A stretch of 64,000 bases of DNA, taken from Azolla caroliniana (taxonomy: Eukaryota > Polypodiophyta). Positions 59,674 through 64,000 of the stretch are shown one piece after another. The position numbers were made by a program, and so were the translations under genes. Under the pieces are notes generated by a model that was not told the DNA's origin, searched no databases, and saw only the letters and a program-made list of their open reading frames with translations. Each line of letters starts with the position of its first letter. Within the stretch, counting starts at the first letter, position 1. Location of the stretch: assembly GCA_043228905.1 (NCBI GenBank), contig JBHGNT010000020.1:13144001-13208000 (forward strand), read 5' to 3'.

Positions 59674-62600
59674 TCAAGGCAGCCTGCCCTCAGATTCAGT
59701 AGATGCAGAACTAGGGAGATCATATGAGTGATTAGTACCTACGGAGACAAGTTTTAAATCAGGAATACCAATCTCACCATAATCTATGTGGCTTCCTTCA
59801 AGTTTAGTCCCACCCACCGAGCTATTAGAGTCCATTGATTCATTGAGGATCATCGGATTCATCACCATCATGGCCGAAGACAGCATGCTTCCCCCAAGGA
59901 TAGCATTCGGATTTCCATAGCCCTTCTCTGATACATCCGTTTTGTAAAGTCCACTATCACCCACACTGTAGTGAATCCTCTTTTCCATCTTCACGTGACC
60001 ACCATGGAAGGATTGCAATCTCGGATAAGATGATTGCCTATCACTATCATCAGCACTTTCACCCCCTGAGGCTTCATATCCATCACTAGTACATCTTCTG
60101 AACCAAGCACCAGTTCCCACGCCATTTTCATTGTAACAGGGGACCTCCCGAGTTGTCTTTGAGTCATCACATGACAGCCTTATATCTGGAGACTCTGAAC
60201 TACTCCTTGAAGATGAGCTACTTTGCGAGACCATATTGCTATTTCCACAAAAAGCATTGCGAGCTTCTAATTGCAAAGGAACCAATGATGCTGAAACTCG
60301 AGAAGGAGAGACTTGAGTTTGCACTAACCGTTTATTTCCATGTGAGGGCATTGTAAGTGGCATCAATGGAGCCTTACATTTGACTGGCCATGGAAACCCA
60401 TCGTGGGCCTTGGGTGGGGACACAACACATGATGTAGTTCTGATGCTAGGAGATCCTCTCGTAACTTCATTGCTTGTATAATCATCACTGCTATCTGTCT
60501 CAACAATAGCACAACGTTCTGCCCTCCTCGGAATAGGTCTCAGCACAGATGAATTCTTCCTAGCTTCAGCGACAGCTCGAAAAGCATCTTCAGGGTTCAA
60601 TCGGGCTAAAGCCCATGGGCTTATCTTCGCAGGAAACTTCTTCACTTTGTTATCTAAGTGTGGCTTCTTAAAAGTAGATTCAGAATTTATGCTTTTAATC
60701 CGTTCCAATTCGATGGGAGCTTGCTGTACATAAGAGAAGAACTTTGTCAAATTCTGAACATACAACTTTTGACTTTCGAAGGATAGAAAAGTTTTCGCTC
60801 AGAATTCCACGCTTAAATACTTTCAATCAGATTCCAGACTTACACACAAGATAAGTAGTAACGTCACTGAAATAGCCCACATAGAGATCTTCACTCAAAT
60901 TCCAAGCTAGAAGTTTTTATTGAATTTCCCAGTTGAAACATATAATGAGGGTAATGGTCATTTTCATAACAAAATGAGTTAGAGTATGTATGTTTACCTC
61001 ATGATCCACAAAGAGTCGAGGGGGAGTACACCAAGGAGCAGGGTGAAGTGTTCCCATTGAACTAGCACCGCTCATGGCTGTAGCAACAGAGCTTGCTGGC
61101 GATGCATATGGACTATGCAACCTCTCACCAGCCCCATTTAGTTGATCGCGTTCTCGCATGGCTAGTATATAGTCATATGTACTGATTCCCTTCATTTTTA
61201 TGTGGTATTGAGCTGTCTTAATATGAAAGCCTCGATAAAAGCAATATGAGAGAAGACCAAATAATTGCATGCATTACCTTTTGTATAAGAAGGGCATGGA
61301 ATAAACAGAGCTGACCCAATGGAAGAGTTGCAAAGGCAGCAAGAACAGTACACACCGCCTACAAGGAAAAGAAAAATTTCAGAGTGGAATAATTCAAAGT
61401 AGAGAAAAGAGAATATTGTATGGCTACTTCAGAAAATACAGGAATACAAAGCTATGTATGAACACATATTTATGCTTCAGGGATATGCTCCAAAATACAA
61501 AGCTATGTGCAATCATTAGAGGACACCACACTCAAATAGAAACATCAAAGAAACATACCACTACACAAAGAAAAGGAGCCACAGAGAAGCTGCTGCCAAG
61601 CTTTGACGATATATCCTCTTCAAATTGTCTCCGATCCAAGAAGCATCGCGCAATCACCCATACACCAACCGCCCACTGCACAATAAGCTGCCATAGCAAG
61701 CCCAGAATGTAAAACCCATGATGGATACCTGTCAATAATACAACAGAAATATCTTTATGTGCCTTCGAGGTTGACACACTTTCGCATCTACGGTTTTCTC
61801 ATGATACATAGCACAATGCTATGCCTATCTCTACATCTTTGACTGTGTCTGCATCTGTGTGTAGGTCTTCTTCTAGGAGTAGGTCTATCTATTCTCCATC
61901 TACGCGTTCGCCTCTACATGTATGTTCATAGCTACCACTGTGTATGTTAACACGGTCCCAGCATGACCAAGAGGGGAAGGGGGGAGAACTCACCATGCAT
62001 AATCCTGATATCATCAACGAAATGAATATCCTGTAGTTCCTTTTGCCAATGCAATTATTGAGCCACTATACAGAATCAAGTAAATGTAGTTAGTTGATGC
62101 ACAGTGATACAGGCATATTAACACGTAGAGAAGCACATACCCTGCAATGATGATCGAAACAATCGACACATTTGTCACAAACCCTGCAATGTTTGCTACG
62201 CTTGTGGATCTGAATTACAAGAAAAAATAAACACCCATAAATAGGATCATCATTATGAAAACAAATACCACAAAGAAACAATTTCCAGTAACACTAGGAT
62301 ATACCTCCACTTCACACAAGCTACAATATAGCATGTCTTCTTCGCAATGAGCATGCTCAGACTACACGTAAAACAAAGAGAAGAGAACCCACATCAAAGG
62401 AACGTAAGTATAGCCATAAGAATCAAACCAGTATTCAAGAAACGCATTTCAAACAAATCTAAAACTGTTGTGCTCAAATCAGACTATATACCAATTAAAA
62501 GAATCAAGCAAGGATTAGCAGGTCCAACAAGCATTTTTTCTAATTTCTCCAAATTGTATTGTAAGGAACAAAAACTAACCTTAGAATGAGTCGAAGAAGG

Positions 62601-63945
62601 TTGTGTTGGTTCAGTGCTAGTTCTATCCTTTTCACCAGTGAAGCAAACTGATGGGGAAGTCGTTTTTGAAGCAGAAGACGCAAGATTCCTCTTCATTCTT
62701 AAGATTGCAGGGTCTGAAGGATCACAAGATGCACACCATATGTAGAGAATAAAGACAGACGCTATCTGCCAACCAATAGATAGTGACAAAATCTCCATTA
62801 GCCCCTAATTCTATTTCCATATGGATGTAAAACATTGTAAGCAGGGAATGCACGAAGGTACAACAACATGCATATTGTGTCAAAGAAGATACTATTACAC
62901 TAGATGGATGGCAGAGTGAGAACCTATACAATGGCATATACAAACATATATGTGTATCAGAGTGTATGAGTGTGTATGATTGGAGGTCTTGTGGGGAAGT
63001 AAAGGATAACTCAGAGTGTGCGGAAGACTGTTCCCTACTATCAAGGATTGATCTTATAGTGTTTCATACATTGAACCATAGCTCATCAGACCAAGACTCA
63101 ATTTTCATGTGCTTTGGATTTAAATGGAACTTGCGTTCAACTAATTCAATTTGTTCTTGTTACGGTTTCCTAGAATGAGCAAGATTCATTTAGTACCTCC
63201 ATTAATTTGAGTTTGTGGTGTATAAATCTCGTTTCATCAGACTTGCTCTAGTTCGGGTTTGATGGAATTGACCACAACAAGTTAGCATTTATCAATGGGA
63301 TCAACTCGAACTTATCCTAGCTAGAATATTAATAATCAGTTAGGGTCGATGAAATGTGATCAACCAATCTTGGTCTAGCTATAGATGAATGAGGAACATT
63401 TTACTGAAGCTAGCTAGTTCTGTGTAAATTAAGGTTTCATAGAAAAAGTATTTCTTACAAGAGGTAAAGTTTGTTTCGAAAAACCAAGAGTTCTTTCATG
63501 TTATGGGTTTCTTGATTGGATGAGTTAAGACTTGGTTGTAGGATTGTGAAAGACTGGGCATCAGCTCATTCACAACTGGATAGACCTGTATAAATTAGGG
63601 TTTCGGAGATAGAGAAGATTCCTTACCGTGAGAGTTAGGGTTGGATTGGAGGAACCACTAACGCTTTCCAGATAAGGTTTCATGATGGATTGAATCAAAC
63701 ATACTCTAATTAGGGTTTCGCGTAAATGAAAACCGGTTATTTAGCTTATCCTGGCTATGTTTTTGTGAGTCTACCTGTCATTACCGTGTAAATTTAGGGT
63801 TTCAGAGAGAGAGAGAGAGAAGATTTCTTACCAGAGGAGCATAGACTGAGCTAACGACGATCTCCATGACATGGCTTCCCACGAAAGGAAGGAAGAAAAC
63901 AAAGAAAGCGAAGCCGAGGGCCAAGAAGACAGCGATGGCGACCAC
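59674..63945 (-). CDS. DHHC-type protein S-acyltransferase (palmitoyltransferase), 5' exon outside the window
   Basis: Nine exons join in frame on the minus strand: 63945-63832, 62765-62580, 62361-62305, 62209-62141, 62065-61994, 61687-61559, 61358-61278, 61189-60998 and 60723-59674, giving 649 residues. The start and first ~15 residues lie beyond 64000. Residues 1-60 hold two membrane helices (VVAIAVFLALGFAFFVFF; IASVFILYIWC). The zinc-binding catalytic domain follows (CEEDMLYCSLCEVE, then KHCRVCDKCVDCFDHHCR, with DHHC at 138-141, and WLNNCIGKRNYRIF). Two more helices come next, then LIQKGISTYDYILAMRERDQ and WCTPPRLFVDHE as in Arabidopsis PAT19-22. A long Ser-rich cytosolic tail ends the protein. 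It attaches palmitate to cysteines of membrane-associated proteins. Acceptors at 61688 and 61190 were chosen because they alone preserve the family alignment. Confidence 0.93.
63596..63802 (-). promoter_or_regulatory. Cluster of telobox motifs in the first visible intron of the DHHC gene
   Basis: Four copies of the TTAGGGTTT / AAACCCTAA word family occur at about 63596-63604, 63636-63643 (shorter), 63710-63717 and 63794-63802, just downstream of exon 63945-63832. Teloboxes in plant promoters and leader introns are linked to expression in dividing cells. A regulatory role here is an inference. Confidence 0.4.
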
Positions 63946-64000
63946 CTACGAGCACAGAAGAAAGGGATCAGGATATAAAGAGAAAGAAAAACAAATGAAT

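Noticed and set aside
61688-61728. Acceptor at the strong TTATTGACAG site for the DHHC exon
   Set aside because: In the required phase it leads to an early stop; the acceptor ending at 61688 keeps the frame and aligns with the family.

Overview
The window looks like nuclear DNA of a land plant, most likely a fern or other seedless vascular plant. Protein genes are split by GT-AG introns, spacers are long and AT-rich, and decayed transposable elements are common. The two pentatricopeptide-repeat (PPR) genes have the very regular repeat style (KGQEIH / VDMYAKCG / VVSWTALIAGY) that I associate with fern families. The lineage is an inference; no organelle or bacterial features are present.

Layout. 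1-5352 holds no host gene: an internally deleted Ty3/gypsy relic with short LTRs (3174-4750) and a hAT-like MITE (5046-5352). 5353-13968 (+) carries an eight-exon ATG18/BCAS3-type beta-propeller gene with a long repeat-rich leader. 15621-22196 (-) is a ten-exon oxysterol-binding-protein-related (ORP1-type) gene. 22.8-37.8 kb is gene-poor: a young 5'-truncated LINE with perfect target-site duplications (25019-26167), an older LINE relic (27.85-29.65 kb), a complete MITE (31954-32236) and unassigned AT-rich sequence. 37812-40457 (-) is an 881-codon PPR gene. 42551-48693 (+) is a small membrane-protein gene of the misnamed '60S ribosomal protein L18a-like' family, with a 4.5-kb intron holding a LINE fragment split by a second copy of the same MITE. 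51117-52562 (+) is an intronless DUF247 gene. 53763-55316 (+) is a second, shorter PPR gene. 56.04-57.8 kb (-) is another LINE relic. 59674-63945 (-) is most of a DHHC S-acyltransferase gene whose first exon lies beyond the right edge.

The host genes are unrelated housekeeping or accessory functions (autophagy/phosphoinositide binding, lipid transfer, organelle RNA processing, protein palmitoylation) and do not form an operon or cluster. All splice models were built by hand: every junction keeps the reading frame, and the joined proteins match their families in order.

I found no CRISPR array, no convincing tRNA/rRNA gene and no clear previously undescribed system. The most interesting material is the transposon record: two new-looking MITE families with readable 8-bp target-site duplications, a MITE nested in a LINE where removing the insert restores the reverse-transcriptase frame, a LINE with an internal 155-bp tandem duplication, and a partial duplication of an exon end in the ORP gene.
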